Assembly (NCBI RefSeq): GCF_036669915.1
Contig: NC_089321.1
Span: forward strand, 9,490,914 to 9,554,913
Length of the DNA: 64,000 bases
Direction: 5' to 3'
Source of the DNA: Pocillopora verrucosa
Lineage: Eukaryota; Cnidaria; Anthozoa; Scleractinia; Pocilloporidae
The notes below the pieces were generated by a model, which did not search any database, was not told the DNA's origin, and worked only from the letters and a program-made list of their open reading frames with translations. Shown piece after piece: positions 1 to 12,100 of the stretch. Numbering within the stretch: the stretch's first letter is position 1; every line of letters begins with the position of its first letter. Position numbers and translations under genes: made by a program.

Positions 1-87
1 CAGTCTTTGGTTTTGTTCTCTTTTTATTTTTGCATTCCAAAGCATATAGACTGGCTGATCTAACTACGGTTTAACATATGTTTTTAG

Positions 88-1697
88 GTACAAATGCATT
101 GATGAGAAGAATTGATCTTTGTTGCAAGATCCTTGCTCCGATCGTAGTTGGTCAGGTGATGACTTACATCTCTAAAATGGCAGGTGTGTTGTTTTTAGCG
201 GGTTGGAATGTTGTATCGGTTTTTGGAGAGTACTATCTTCTCTGGAAAGTTTTCAAAGCCGTGGCTGCCCTGTCTCACAAGGTCATAGACACAACAAGAC
301 ACAACTCTAACACTGAAGACAACTCTTCCGTGGATATGCCTGCTGATGAACCTCACGGATCTAATGAGCGCTTGGAAAGGATGGAGAACGAAGACCAAGA
401 AAGGGGCCAGAATGGCGCTGAGGTTTTGGTCCCAGCTGTTACTGTCAGACCCGTTCAAAGACAACCCAAGCCAAGTGTCTATGCACGATTTAAGAAAAGG
501 ATCCTGACCTTTGAAATGGGATGGCACATTTATTTTAGACAGAGTGTAGCCCGACCTGGGCTTGCCCTGGCTTCGTTGTATTTCACTGTGATTTCGTTTG
601 GCGCCATAACAACTGGTTACGCTTACACGCAGTGTTTGTCTGAGTCAGTTCTGAGTCTGATACGAGGCATTGGTTCGTTGTTTGGTGTCTTTGCTACATT
701 TGTTTTTCCCCGATTGAGAAATGCTGTTGGTGTTGTTCGCTGCGGGCTATTCTCCATGTCTCTTCAGTTTTCTTGCCTTCTTTTGTGTGTCGCTGCTGTC
801 TTTGCTCCTGGTTCGCCATTCTTCTTGTTACCGAGAAATTCAGGGCAACCTTTGCTGCCCCAGTGTAAGGCACCTCAGCGGACAACTCCCACACCAACTC
901 TCTCTCCCAGTTGCATGAATGAAGGGCCCAGGAATTCCTCTCTAAACGTTCATCCTTCAAATTTGCAGTTTATGAGAAGAGTTTTAGACTATAATAATAC
1001 TGCAGTAACGACGGCAAGAATGTCCTTACCAAGCGTCACAGTGCCGTCCGTTGTTAATCGGGTGAATGGATCAAAAACACAAGCCATACCATCCACAACA
1101 GCCATTTTGCCATCCAAGACCAGACCCAGTGTGGTGCCTTCCAATTCAGTCGTCTCTCCTTCTACTTCTTCTCCTTCAAACCGCAACTGTAGTTTGAAGA
1201 CAACAGCCTCTATGCCGCAGGCCGTAAGCAACAGTTTTTCATATGTCTCCATCAGCTTGCTACTTGCAGGGATCGTCTCATCCCGCCTTGGATTATGGTT
1301 GTCTGATCTAACCATCACCCAACTCACCCAAGAGGCAGTACCAGAACAAGAGAGAGGAATTGTGGGCGGGATGCAAAACTCTTTCAACTCAATTTTAAGC
1401 CTTCTCATGTTCTGCTTAGTTATAGCTCTTCCCAAGCCTGAGACTTTCGGTTTGTTGGCACTGATGTCTGTGGGCGCAGTTGGAACAGGCGGTTTACTGT
1501 ACGCTTCTTTCGCGTACAAGATTCGTGGTCATTTGTTTCATTTTGAGAAAGCCCGTAAATTCTGCGGCGGGGCCGATGCTCGTAGGGAGCCAGTACCGAT
1601 GCTGATCTCAAATGATGACCTCGATCTTGAGGATGACGAAGAGGAGGCCATGATAAGAGGAGTGTTAAGCACTAGGAACGAAAACTTTAAATATTAG
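88..1697 (+). CDS. SLC40A1: Ferroportin iron exporter, 3' terminal coding exon (partial gene)
   Basis: Ferroportin exports ferrous iron across the plasma membrane. The exon opens after a TTTTTAG acceptor (81-87) and runs to TAA at 1695-1697, giving about 536 residues; the N-terminal helices lie upstream of the window. Family landmarks are the RRID motif followed by ILAPIVVGQ, the SGWN-like AGWNVVS helix, ITTGYAYTQ, a TITQLTQE-like stretch, ERGIVGGMQNS, and a C-terminal helix block before an acidic tail (DDLDLEDDEEE). The cytosolic loop (about nt 270-520) is charged. The extracellular loop (about nt 830-1240) is Ser/Thr/Pro-rich and much longer than the vertebrate loop. Where human ferroportin has Asp325-Cys326, the hepcidin-contact cysteine, this protein reads Gly-Ala. 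The acceptor, uninterrupted frame and conserved motifs make the identity firm; the 5' part cannot be judged. Confidence 0.95.
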
Positions 1698-2906
1698 AGT
1701 ATTTACTTACGCGAGGAAGTAAGTTATTCTAAATGGGCAGCATTCTTTCCCGCCGGATTACAAATTCTTCAGTTTATAGTCAACGTTAATGCTTCTTAAA
1801 TACCCTAAAATGCACCTTTTTTGATCGCAATTCACCGATATGCTTGATTGTTATCAGAGAGTTTACCAGCAAGACGAGAGGACACTAGTCTACCGACCGC
1901 TGGTCGATAGACTTATGCGCCGACGTTTCGAGAGACGGACGGATATCTTTTAACCTTGTAGAAATATAATTTGCTTAGACGTTAATTTAAGCACACAGTT
2001 AAAAACGCCTCAGTTTTATTCAACACCTGTTTTATAGTTTAGCAGTCAGTTTATCAGTAGTAATTTTTAGGTTCGCATGGACAGAACCCAGGAATGGACT
2101 AAAGAATGTTTTTCATTATAAGCGAGGCTCAGTCTATCACCACAGCACAGGAGTTTGTTTCTATTCGTAGGTGGGTCGTGTGGAACAGACTTACCTATTG
2201 AGTAAAATATATTTGCAGAAAAGCTTCTCGTGAAATTTTTTAGTAATGGTATTTAAAAACAACAGTAACTATGGACTGTTAATTTAGGGACAGTCGGAAT
2301 GAAAATTTCAAGTACAAAGCACTAAACTAGTAGGAACTTTATTTATTGATCTAAGAATTTGCACGAAACTACTTTTTTGTAGCAACTACCAGTTACCAAC
2401 ATCTTGAATAATTGTAAAGAAAATTTTGTAGCTACTTTGGAGAAAATTAAACGAGGGAATGTTTAAATTCCTGATTGGGAGATTGTCTCAGTTAAAGACC
2501 TGTTTATTGTAGAAAATAATAATGAAAATTCATGCCTTTGGACCTTAAAATGGCGATAAAGTTGCGCGAAGTTTAGCAAAACCATTATAACTCCAGATTG
2601 TTTTTCAACCTCGGCAGAAGATTTCTCCAACATGTCAACAAAAGGATTGCTTTGTGATGGCAAAATACTACTGGTAAAAACCAATGCATGATACATAACA
2701 AAATGGCGTTTTACTTCAAACTGGGCTTAACTACCGTACGTAACATCTTTACTTCAAGGACTCCTCTTAATTTTACATATAAAATGCAATAGAAAACGTA
2801 AGATTCAAGATATAAGATTAAACTTTGTTTCTTTTCCCACAAATCAGTTCGTAGCGTTCAGCTCCTGCATTTGGTTGTGCGGTTGAAACCAACGAGAAAT
2901 TGATCC
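1698..2906. other. Intergenic stretch between convergent SLC40A1 and ARPC2
   Basis: This holds the ferroportin 3' UTR and the tail of ARPC2. A small hairpin (ACTTAC ... GTAAGT, 1705-1726) follows the ferroportin stop. An ATTAAA at 2446-2451 could serve as a plus-strand polyadenylation signal. No coding exon or recognisable repeat was found; the short minus-strand frame at 2463-2696 has no family features. Confidence 0.5.
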
Positions 2907-5900
2907 TTACTGACGAACAAACGTCGTACCCCTGTAAAAAACAATAACGCAAGTTAATAAGGGGGCACGTTTCTAAAGAGACTGTGGTGCTGCGTCGGTG
3001 GGGCAGTTAACAAGATAATTTGCGTTTATCTGAGTTGAGTTAATAATGTACATTGGCCACCGTAAAGAGTTTCAAAGCTCACCTTTCGAGCGTTAGCTCG
3101 TCATCGGAGCAATTTGCAACAACGCATTTCGATTGACTTATTCACGGAAGCCTTGAAATCAGAACGCTTGTTTTGAATAAGAATTCCTTTTACATTTGCT
3201 GGATGCGATTTTCTCCTTATTTCCACTGAACCGTTTTCGTAAAAATTCGTCCCACAATGTTGACGGCTATCCCGTTTTTCCGCCGCCCAAGAAAAGCCTT
3301 TCTTACTGTTTCAATTACCAGGTAAACCCTTGGCTCGTTCAGATAACCAAATTATGGACGATAAATAAAGAACTACACCCGTATTACGTACTTCACAGTT
3401 TTCTTCTCTGTTGTTTTCTGTTCCGGTTTGGCTCTGTTGAGTACTTTGATGAATTCTGCTGTTCTAGCTCTCATCCTCGAATGAAGATAGGCCTTTATAA
3501 AACACACAAGAACGTTCTGTTAAATCACTGCGTTTCTTTTACTCACAAGTGGTAACAAGGTCTTTTGGTTTAGTTTTGGGGCCTGCATCCCCACATAAAA
3601 ATTAAAATCTTAATAATTTGTAACACGTGTATTAGGTAAGAAGTACCTTTGAGCATTTGATGTGATAATGCAGGTAGTTCCTGAAGGTGTGAATAAGATT
3701 GATGGTGCTGTCTCGAGCATCAGGCTTTGTGTGACGTGGTTCAAGAACTACAAAGGTACAAGATGGTCATCGTTTAATTTGATTATCACTCGCTTAAAAC
3801 TCCTCTAAGTGTGTGTCAAAACTACTTTTGACTGAGCGTTACAATGCAAACACTGGCAATGAATGGATAAGATTAGCATTCTTTTCTAGTAGTGATTTTC
3901 ATCTTACTTATAGGATAAGAAATAGTTTGAGTCTAAGAACTTTGATTAATGATTCAGCATGCACTAGTCTGTTTCCAGACCTATTTTCACTTCCATCATC
4001 ACTCAGTGGGTAGTTTAAATAGAATCTCCTTCGGGAGAGGTGGGTAACTCTTGTACTCTTCACTCAAGTTGAGCTCCATTACTCTACATTAGAATTAAAA
4101 AAAAAAAAAAAAAAAAACCGTGTAAAGTTGGCACTTTCCCTCTGCTAATACTACAGTGTATGTCCTCAAAATGCTGCAAAATCTCCCCAACTGTTTCATG
4201 TTGCTACAAGAATTAGTCAGATCATCCTCCATCATTTCCACTAACAAGGGTAACAAAAGATTCTGTCTAAGAATGGATACTAACCAAAGGTGATATATCC
4301 AATGTTATCGCCTGTCTTGGCACCAGTTCCCTGCAATTCCTGTGGGGGTTCTTTGTGACTGAAGATGACTTGTGGTGCTGTCTGGCTTGCACGACGGCCC
4401 TCTTTGAATTCCTGACACACAATAGGAAGTTTTAATTCTCTAATATACATGTAGACAATCTGTCTAAATAAATCTGACTGCTGTGTGAAAACACTGTTAC
4501 AAGATTATATTATATTACAGTATCAACCTAACTTTAACCGTAGGATAAAAGGAGTTCAATGAATAAGGCTGAAATTTTAGAAAATCTACAGAATCCAATA
4601 GATTCAGTCACAAAAAATTCCTATGAAAGGGATGGACCATTGTCTTTGTAGAGGAGGATGGATAAATCCAAGTTAAAACACTTTTTTGGTGCTCTCGTCC
4701 CCATTAACAAATTTTCTTTATTTGGTGGCTTCTTTATGATAAAAATTAGTTACTTTTACAATTATACAACTTGTTCTCTTCTCAGAGGGATGAGAGGGGA
4801 TGGGAGAAGGAATTAAGGATAGGGATAATTTTGCTTCTGTGAACTATTTTTCCTCACATTTCAAAATATAAGCATTCACAGAGCTAGCCTAAACTGTACC
4901 TGCATGAAGACTTTACCAATGATCACATCATCATCATCTCTAAATACAGTACTGAAGACAACTGTAACACGATCATCTGTTGCTTGGACATACCTGAAGA
5001 GAGAAAACAGATAACCTCTCCTTACACTTTCAGTAAGCAGGTGACCAGTATAGACTGACCTATCATATAGGGGGTGTTATCATGCTAAAACAATAAATTG
5101 TACATGTATTTGCTGTGAGAGCATTAAGACTTTAGAAAGAAACAGGAAGAAATAACTTGACCCATGAGCATCCATCATCATCATCACTTATTAAAAATTT
5201 GTAGCAGCCAGAAAAGAGAATTTCAATTTTCAATTTGAATTTGGGAAGGAAGAGGTTAAGACAAACTAAAAATAAATGTACCAGTCTCAGAGATTGAACT
5301 GCCACGGTCAAGGAGGAAAAAATAAAACATGTTAAAAAAATCCATTTTAACTCACATGGACTCATCTTCTCTGTAATTTATGACTGCCTGAGTTTTTCCA
5401 CCAGAGCCAGCTTGTTGATAGTCAAAATATTTCTCAAACACTGAGGCAAAGCAGTTTCTTTTCAACAGAGCAAATTTCTGAATAAGTTCCTCTGGAAGGA
5501 GACCAAAATAATTCATAGTTACAGGACTATAATTAATGAAAAAAAAATACATGTAGTGACTACCCTTTCAACAACACTACTGATCCTCACAGTATGCACA
5601 ATGCTCTTCAAATATTAAATTGGTGACAATCACCTTTTTCCTTCTCATCAGATGGCAATTGCTCTAAGTTAATCAACAGGGAAACATCATAGGCTATAAA
5701 AGAAAAGCATACTTTTAGGTGAAAACAGACTTCATTTACTTAACTAAGCACCAAAACAATTTGTTTTTTGTGACTTGATTGCTGTGCTTATTTAAGGGGG
5801 GGAGGCTTATTTATTGGGATTGATTGCAGAGGTAGCCTATTAAAAAATCCTCCTATTTCTAGAAAAATGATAACAAGGAAATATCAACTCAAAAGAAGCA

Positions 5901-7485
5901 GGTTTTCTGTTTACAGAAAAGATAGGCTTTCCCCTGTTTGCATAATGTGTGCAAACATTCATAGCTCCCTGGAGAGATGGGGAGTTATAGTCATTTTTAA
6001 ATAGAAAATATTGTTATACAGAAAAAAAAAAAGAGACTATTTCAACAAAGTTGAACCCTACTAGTGTTTTACATACATTTCTTGATAGGGTTCATTTTCA
6101 CATGCAGCCCCTGTTCTTGGCAGTGATTAAAAATATTCTTCTTCAACCAGCACTGCATTTTGTTAGGTGCTGCATATTTGATGGCTATATAATTGAGTAA
6201 AAGATGTACGCAATGGCCACTTACCCTCTTCAGGAGTTGTCATGAAGCTTCCATATACTTTTTTGAGCAGCTATAATAATTAAAAAAATAGAAAAAGAAA
6301 AAGTACAGAGAGCATTTGAAAGCAAAAGTTTACACATGAATCAAAATGTCTGCACATCTATCTTCTGCTCCTAACTTAGTATTTCTGTATTTCTGTTCAT
6401 TTCATATAAAAAAGAGTCAACAACCCAAAAGTTGCCCATCATTATTACAAGAAATTTTGATTATACCATACCTCATCAGCTCCATACTTTTGTAAATCAG
6501 AGTAGAATTTCATAGAAATGCTGAGCTGTGAGGAGAAAATGATTCTTAAATTATGAAAGTCAAAAGTGAAACAAAGAATTCAAACATTAAAAGGAAAACT
6601 TTTTCTAATACTTACCATGATCTTTGATTTTTCACCATTGGGGTTAGAGATATGAAACTGCACTCCATCGAAATCTGAAAAATGTCAACTTTGTCAAATG
6701 CCTAAAAATTTCAAAGGTTTTGAACCTACCATGTCATACATGTACATGGAAAGAATTACCCTTTAACTGACTTTAAATCAGAACGACCTGCACACACTGG
6801 GGTGTTTAGTGCACATTGAGGACTAGAGAATTCTCTGGCTATTCCACAGAATTCTCCACCTCAATTTCAAAGGCCTAAGCATTTTTTATATAGACATAGA
6901 GGATGTTTTTTTTTCTTTTAGCTTCTTTTTTTTTTTTCTGTCACTAAATTTCCTATAATAAAAAGCTTGCATGGTTATACTACTTGTACTGGCCATTATC
7001 AAGCATACAGAATTTCTATACGAAAAGTGTTCCATGACATGGCTTCACTTTTAATATACTACACCCATTCACAATGCTCAAAACTTTTAGAAGTCTTCAG
7101 TGGTCCCTAGAAACCTTAAAGAACATAATTGGAAAGGTAAAATCATTTAGACATAGTATCTAAGTATGTTTTTGGTCCAGATGTATGCAACTCATGTATG
7201 GTAATACCTGCGCTTCTTCTACAATAATATATCAACCCTTTGGACAAACAGAATGATACATTAGAGACAACAAACCTGCCACCGTTATATCCACGGACTC
7301 AAACTTCCCACTGTAAGAGAAAGGTTATAATTCTTCAGCAAAAATGTTTCAAGCCGGAATCGATCACACACCTCCCAAACAAATTTCATAAGTAAAGAAC
7401 AAACCATGCTACAACAGTCTTACCCCGTGAACTTGGCTCTCAGTGTCTCTTCTATAATCCTATTGTTGATCTCTAGGAGAATCAT
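2907..7485 (-). CDS. ARPC2: Arp2/3 complex subunit 2 (p34-Arc), complete, 12 exons
   Basis: ARPC2 forms the core of the actin-nucleating Arp2/3 complex together with ARPC4. Exons by plus coordinates, in transcript order: 7424-7485, 7276-7310, 6616-6674, 6472-6525, 6225-6270, 5634-5693, 5356-5491, 4900-4993, 4285-4411, 3647-3747, 3392-3492, 2907-2931. Each has GT/AG borders and the phases join without a break into 299 codons plus stop, against 300 residues in human. Seen motifs: N-terminal [103 protein letters not shown], and RMRAR then KVLNRAKP near the end. The last exon codes only GTTFVRQ after a split Lys, matching the GKTFSSR end of the human protein. Identity is very secure; exon edges are hand-set but supported by phase. 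Confidence 0.95.
2961..3110 (-). repeat. Dispersed element copy 1 (GCTAACGCTCGAAA family), in ARPC2 intron 11
   Basis: Read on the minus strand this matches the elements at 34,082-34,229 and 43,563-43,710 along about 150 bases: GCTAACGCTCGAAA, then a stretch ending in GCACCACAGTCTCTTTAGAAAC and a run of C. It is the most diverged of the three copies; its 5' core reads GATGACGAGC rather than CTGACGAGGGGC. It sits wholly inside an intron. Confidence 0.75.
4097..4117. repeat. A21 homopolymer
   Basis: Uninterrupted run of A inside ARPC2 intron 9, a simple repeat with no flanking element recognised. Confidence 0.95.
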
Positions 7486-7600
7486 TTTGGCTAAAGAAAA
7501 CCGTGGTGTTTGCGGACCCTTCTATCCGGAAACAAAAAGCTTCACTTTACGAGCTTCAAGATGGCTGCGAGGAACTCCTAAAGGTCACGTGATATTTGAC
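7486..7600 (-). promoter_or_regulatory. Probable ARPC2 promoter / 5' UTR
   Basis: Just upstream of the ARPC2 ATG (7485) lie an ETS-type CCGGAA (7526-7531), a YY1-like AAGATGGCTGC (7558-7568) and an E-box containing TCACGTGA (7585-7592). This trio within about 110 bases is typical of TATA-less housekeeping promoters in animals. The sites are seen; their use is inferred. Confidence 0.4.
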
Positions 7601-7764
7601 AGCTTCCGTATGCACCAGTCTCCCGACAGAGAGAGGCTTGTTGCAGCCCGAATCTGAAATCTGACAGGAATCATTTATGCGAATTCCACATTCAAAAGAT
7701 TTCACCTAGCGAACGTTAACCCTTCGAATAATATCCTCTAAAGTCAGATAAATCTTGTCTTGTG

Positions 7765-8558
7765 TTCAAGAGGGAGATTAGACGATAGCGTCCAAAGTTA
7801 TACGTTTCTGTCAATCTCGGACTTGGACGATAGCGTCCGAAATCTTACTTAAGTGTCTGTCATCGAACATTAGCATCCAAAATCCAACTTAAGTGCACAA
7901 AACAAGAGAGAAGCGTTAAAAAATGGACGCTAAGGTCCGAAAGCAAAAGATGTCGAATGATTAGGAAATTTAAGACATAAGTGTCCAATTTTAAACAGAA
8001 ATGTCCGAAATTGGACGATAGCGACCAAAATTAGAGATGAAGTGTGAGATCCAATTACGATAATGTGCGAAATCTAAGGATAATGTTCGAAATTGCACAA
8101 TTCTTTGATTCATTTCGCCTTTTGTAACAAATTACAGATATTACTAGACGCAGTTAGAAAGTACTAGATAAGGCAGGAGATCTAGCAAGCTCTATTGTGC
8201 TTTAAAAAAATGCCCGCAATGGTATTTCTATTTAGCTAATACAGAAGGCGAACTTAGTTCTACATCAATAGTCACAGGGACTGGTAAATTTAATACATGT
8301 TCAAAGTGTTATTTATAATAATGGCTGTCATTGACACCCTAGTGTACATTATACGGTATATTTTGGATGTATAATTTTAGTTAGAGGGCGGAAACGTCCG
8401 AAATTGCGAACGATGGTTTCCATAATCTGAAGAAAGTGTCCGAGTATGATAACTTGAAATTGACCAATCATGTCAGAATTTTGACAGAAGCGTCCGAAAT
8501 CGAACAATAGCATCCGAAATTAGACAAAAGCCTCCCAAATCCTATGATAGCGTCTGAC
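7765..8558. repeat. Degenerate short-unit repeat field (GATAGCGTCCGAAAT core)
   Basis: Many imperfect copies of a unit of roughly 20-26 bases with core GACGATAGCGTCCGAAATC recur at 7773, 7828, 7864, 7920-8034 and 8048-8100, then again at 8385-8440 and 8482-8558. Variants swap GATAGC for CATTAGC, GAAGC or AATAGC and CGTCC for CATCC or TGTCC. A stretch without units (about 8103-8384) splits the field. No ORF spans it. Confidence 0.7.
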
Positions 8559-9105
8559 TGAGGTGAGGGAAGAGAGTTGAGGGGGAGCATCTATAATCTG
8601 ACACAAACCGTTTGATTAAAGGGCCAGTTAACAATTGATCGCCTCTAAACGAACTGCACCTCAACGAAACCATTTGAAACGCAGACACAAGTATGAGACA
8701 ACACCATTCTTTACTAAAGAGAGTCGCAATATGCAGAAAATTAATCCAATAACAAAAATGTGGAAAAAGAAAGTTATTCTTAGAAATCGAGACTTAAGAC
8801 GTAGTAGCGAGTCTCTAACCTCACAGCTAATCCAACACAGCCTGAGTACACTGTGCATCATCGGATGATAGGAATCGAAACAAGTGATAGACAGCTACGA
8901 TCAGAATCCACCAAATAGAGACAAACTACTCATAGTAATACACAGCCATTTCAATACTTTAATTACTACCTCAGCCAAATTTAAGGTTATAATTATACGC
9001 CTGACTTTATTAAAGTTCTGTCATGCGATCGATGTGCACGTGTTGGTGCCTTTCGTAGATCTGTCACGCTGAGCCCATGAACGTGATGACTGAATCCGAA
9101 GCATT
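8559..9105. other. Intergenic, no recognisable feature
   Basis: Contains only short open frames (for example 8635-8868 plus) without motifs, splice pairs or family resemblance. Confidence 0.4.
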
Positions 9106-12100
9106 TTAACCAATAAGAACCCTGAGCTTGTTATTCAGTTCCTTCTCCTTTCCCAACAAGGTGGACATATGTCGTTTGTATGCATCGTGCTCCTGCCAAA
9201 AAAAGAGAGGCATCGATAAATTTTTAAGGTGTAGCCAGTTAAGGTCACAATTTCTACTGTTGCTGCACTATCACGGATTATTACAACGCACAAAATAAAT
9301 GGTAAACTAGTACCTTTTTTTCACACTTGCTTGTCACTTTCACTTACTTTCTAATTACGCGAGAGTTACACGCACATTACACGCGCGCACTACGACCAAT
9401 CGCGCTTAATGCACTTGTTATCACCACTGGATGTGAATGATCCGCAATATGTGCTTAAAACGTGTTTACACAATAAACTCTAATAGGGTATTTCAAGAAA
9501 CCATCGTCTTATGTGTCTAACACGGAACGAATTCGGCGTTTTGGATTTTCTAAGACAGCAGAAATGAAAGAGAAAACCGCCAAGTGTACGTTTAAGTTTA
9601 AATGTTATGTCTTTCATAAATTCGTGGCACAAAGTGTCATAATGACCTACCTTTGCACTTTCCCTTTGCCTTCTCTCGGAGTCTTCAAGCTGTTTTTTGA
9701 GTCTTACAACTTGTGCATTCACGGACATGCTGCGTAATTCAGACCTGTAGTGTGTCAATAACAGTCTTAGCAGTCAATAAAACTTGGTGATAAATCATGT
9801 TATTTACACAGAAAAAAACAAAAATAATAATAATAATAATAAAGAAATAAATTGAAAGACTCTGTCATATAAAAATACTAGACACTTACACAAACTTATC
9901 TTCAGTCTCTTTCAGTGATCTTTCAGTCTCTTCTAGTTTCTGACAAATCTCTTTCATTTCTCTTTGTTTTTCCTGAATTATAGTAATAATAATCATGAAT
10001 TAGGAAAAGAGAATAAAGTAAATTAATGAGAATGATACAAGTGGTTAATATATTGCAAGTAGAGAATGTATTTGCCATGAGGATGAAAATTTCATCAGAC
10101 TGCACCACCATCTCTCTCAATAGCCTTATGTTGAATGCTGCTTACTGTAAATGCTGTTAGTAATAATGTGACCCCCTTTTGTCCTCTTTAAACATTCCCC
10201 ATACAGGACAAAATATTAAGGCTTTGCTATGGTGTTCAGGCTCTAATCAAACTCTAAATAAGCTTCCTCTGTCTGCAAGGGTTTTAATTAAAGCTGGTTA
10301 CAAGTGATTTACTGCCTCCTAATTTAAGACCTCTGGTCACCATCTGTTTGGCCTGCAAGTAGGTTTAATTTTTGCATTTTGCATTATGGTACAGCCACCT
10401 GTTGTACCATTGGCAGTTGAAAACAAGTAAATGAAATCCCTATGTTAGGAAGCCTCTGAAAAAAATAGCCTCTCAGTGGCTTGTTAGGACCCTTTGGTCC
10501 ATGTCCAGGTCTTCATCAGCCCTCAGAGGCTTAATGGTGCCAAACGAGTATGCACACAATATAACCAAATATCATTTTCTAAAAATATGCAAACAAATCC
10601 TTACTTCTAAAGCTTTCCCTCTTTCTAAAGCCAGTTTTGCAAACTCATCTCTATCCTTGGCCAATCCCAATACCTTTGCTTGAGTTTCATCTTTCTCTAT
10701 CGAGGACATTTTTAACTTTTCCTCTGACTTCCTATGCTGCTCTAAAGAATAGGAAGGTCAAAACAAGGAACATAAGAAATCCATTTTCACAACACAATAA
10801 AAAATAAAAATAAATTGTTTCATAGCTGAAAATTAAAAATTACAGTACAAGCACTGTTACTGAGATCACTTAACCCTTAGACCCCTAAGAGTGACTAACA
10901 TCTAATTTCTCCTTACAATATCACCCCTGAATCACACATTAAGGTTATGAGAATAAAGTAAATGATCACCAACTAAAGAAGCTATTGATTTTCAACAAAT
11001 TCTCCTTATCAGCACCTTGGGATATGTATAAAGATCAGTATGGAGAATATGCATACTGATTTTGGATGTAAAGGATTAAAAAAAAAAACCAATCACACCA
11101 TTAGCAAATAAGCAAAGATTCTACCATAATTTTGCCAATCAGTGCTTCAGAAAAAAGCAAAAGAAGACAACAGAGAATTTAGATGGCATTCAATCCTTGT
11201 TTGCTGTAAAAAGATTTCTCTCTTTGAGCACATGATCCTGGTGATGGTAGTCACAATGTAAAATGAATTTCCCTGAACAAACCTTCTGCCTCTTTCTGCA
11301 AAACTTTGATTTCTTGCTGAAGTTTTTCAGTCTGTTCACCATGCTTCTTTTCCATAGCAGACAGATTTCCCAATGCTATCCTTAAAAAGGAAAATAACAA
11401 TTAATTAGCAAATAACTTAAACCATATGCTGAAATTACATTGTAGAAGTTATTGTGAGGCAATGGAAACTAGTTGTTACATCATAAAAAGCTCTTAGAAT
11501 TAATTTAACAAAGGTTCTTGCATATGCAGCAGGGGGGAGTGTGTTAATTGAGGCAAAAAGATAGATTATTTATTTATTTATTTATTTATTCTAACCTTTC
11601 TTTTTCCCTTGCAGCTTGGTATTCATCATGGAGACTTTTCAACTCATCTCTTAGTTGCTTAATTTGTTCATCTCGCTCTTGCACAAGGCTTCCAAAAAGT
11701 CCTTCATTTTCCCTCCTCAGATTAGTGTTTTCCATCCGTAATTTTTCATTCTCAGTTTTGTATTCATCCTTTATTTTAATAAGTTCCTCATGATTCTTAT
11801 TAAGCACAAAGAATCTTTTCTCCATCACAGCAAACTTTCTTGTTTCATTATGCAAAGCAGTCAATATTTCATCTCTGTGTTTTTTAAGCTCACTGTTTTC
11901 TTCCTCGAGAGTCATGCACTTCTTCAGAGATTCATCTGCACGCTGTTTTAGAATGCATATCAGTTCACATTGCTGATCAATGCGGGAACGCAGTAATCCA
12001 TTTTCTGATAAATCATCTTTTGACAGTGCTCTTAGCTTTTCCAGATTTGCTTTCATTTCTTCAGGAAATTCCACACTGTCAAACTACAATTATAAACAAC

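Noticed and set aside
195-527. Antisense open frames over SLC40A1 and over the GPCR genes
   Set aside because: They are shadows of well-supported coding sequences and carry no family motifs.
1705-1726. Hairpin after the ferroportin stop as an iron-responsive element
   Set aside because: The loop lacks CAGTGN and the bulged C of an IRE; vertebrate ferroportin IREs are in the 5' UTR, outside this window.
2821-2931. Longer reading frame through the ARPC2 last exon (ending CGKRNKV)
   Set aside because: It needs phase 0, but exon 11 (3392-3492) ends in phase 2; the in-phase reading gives GTTFVRQ, matching the family C-terminus.
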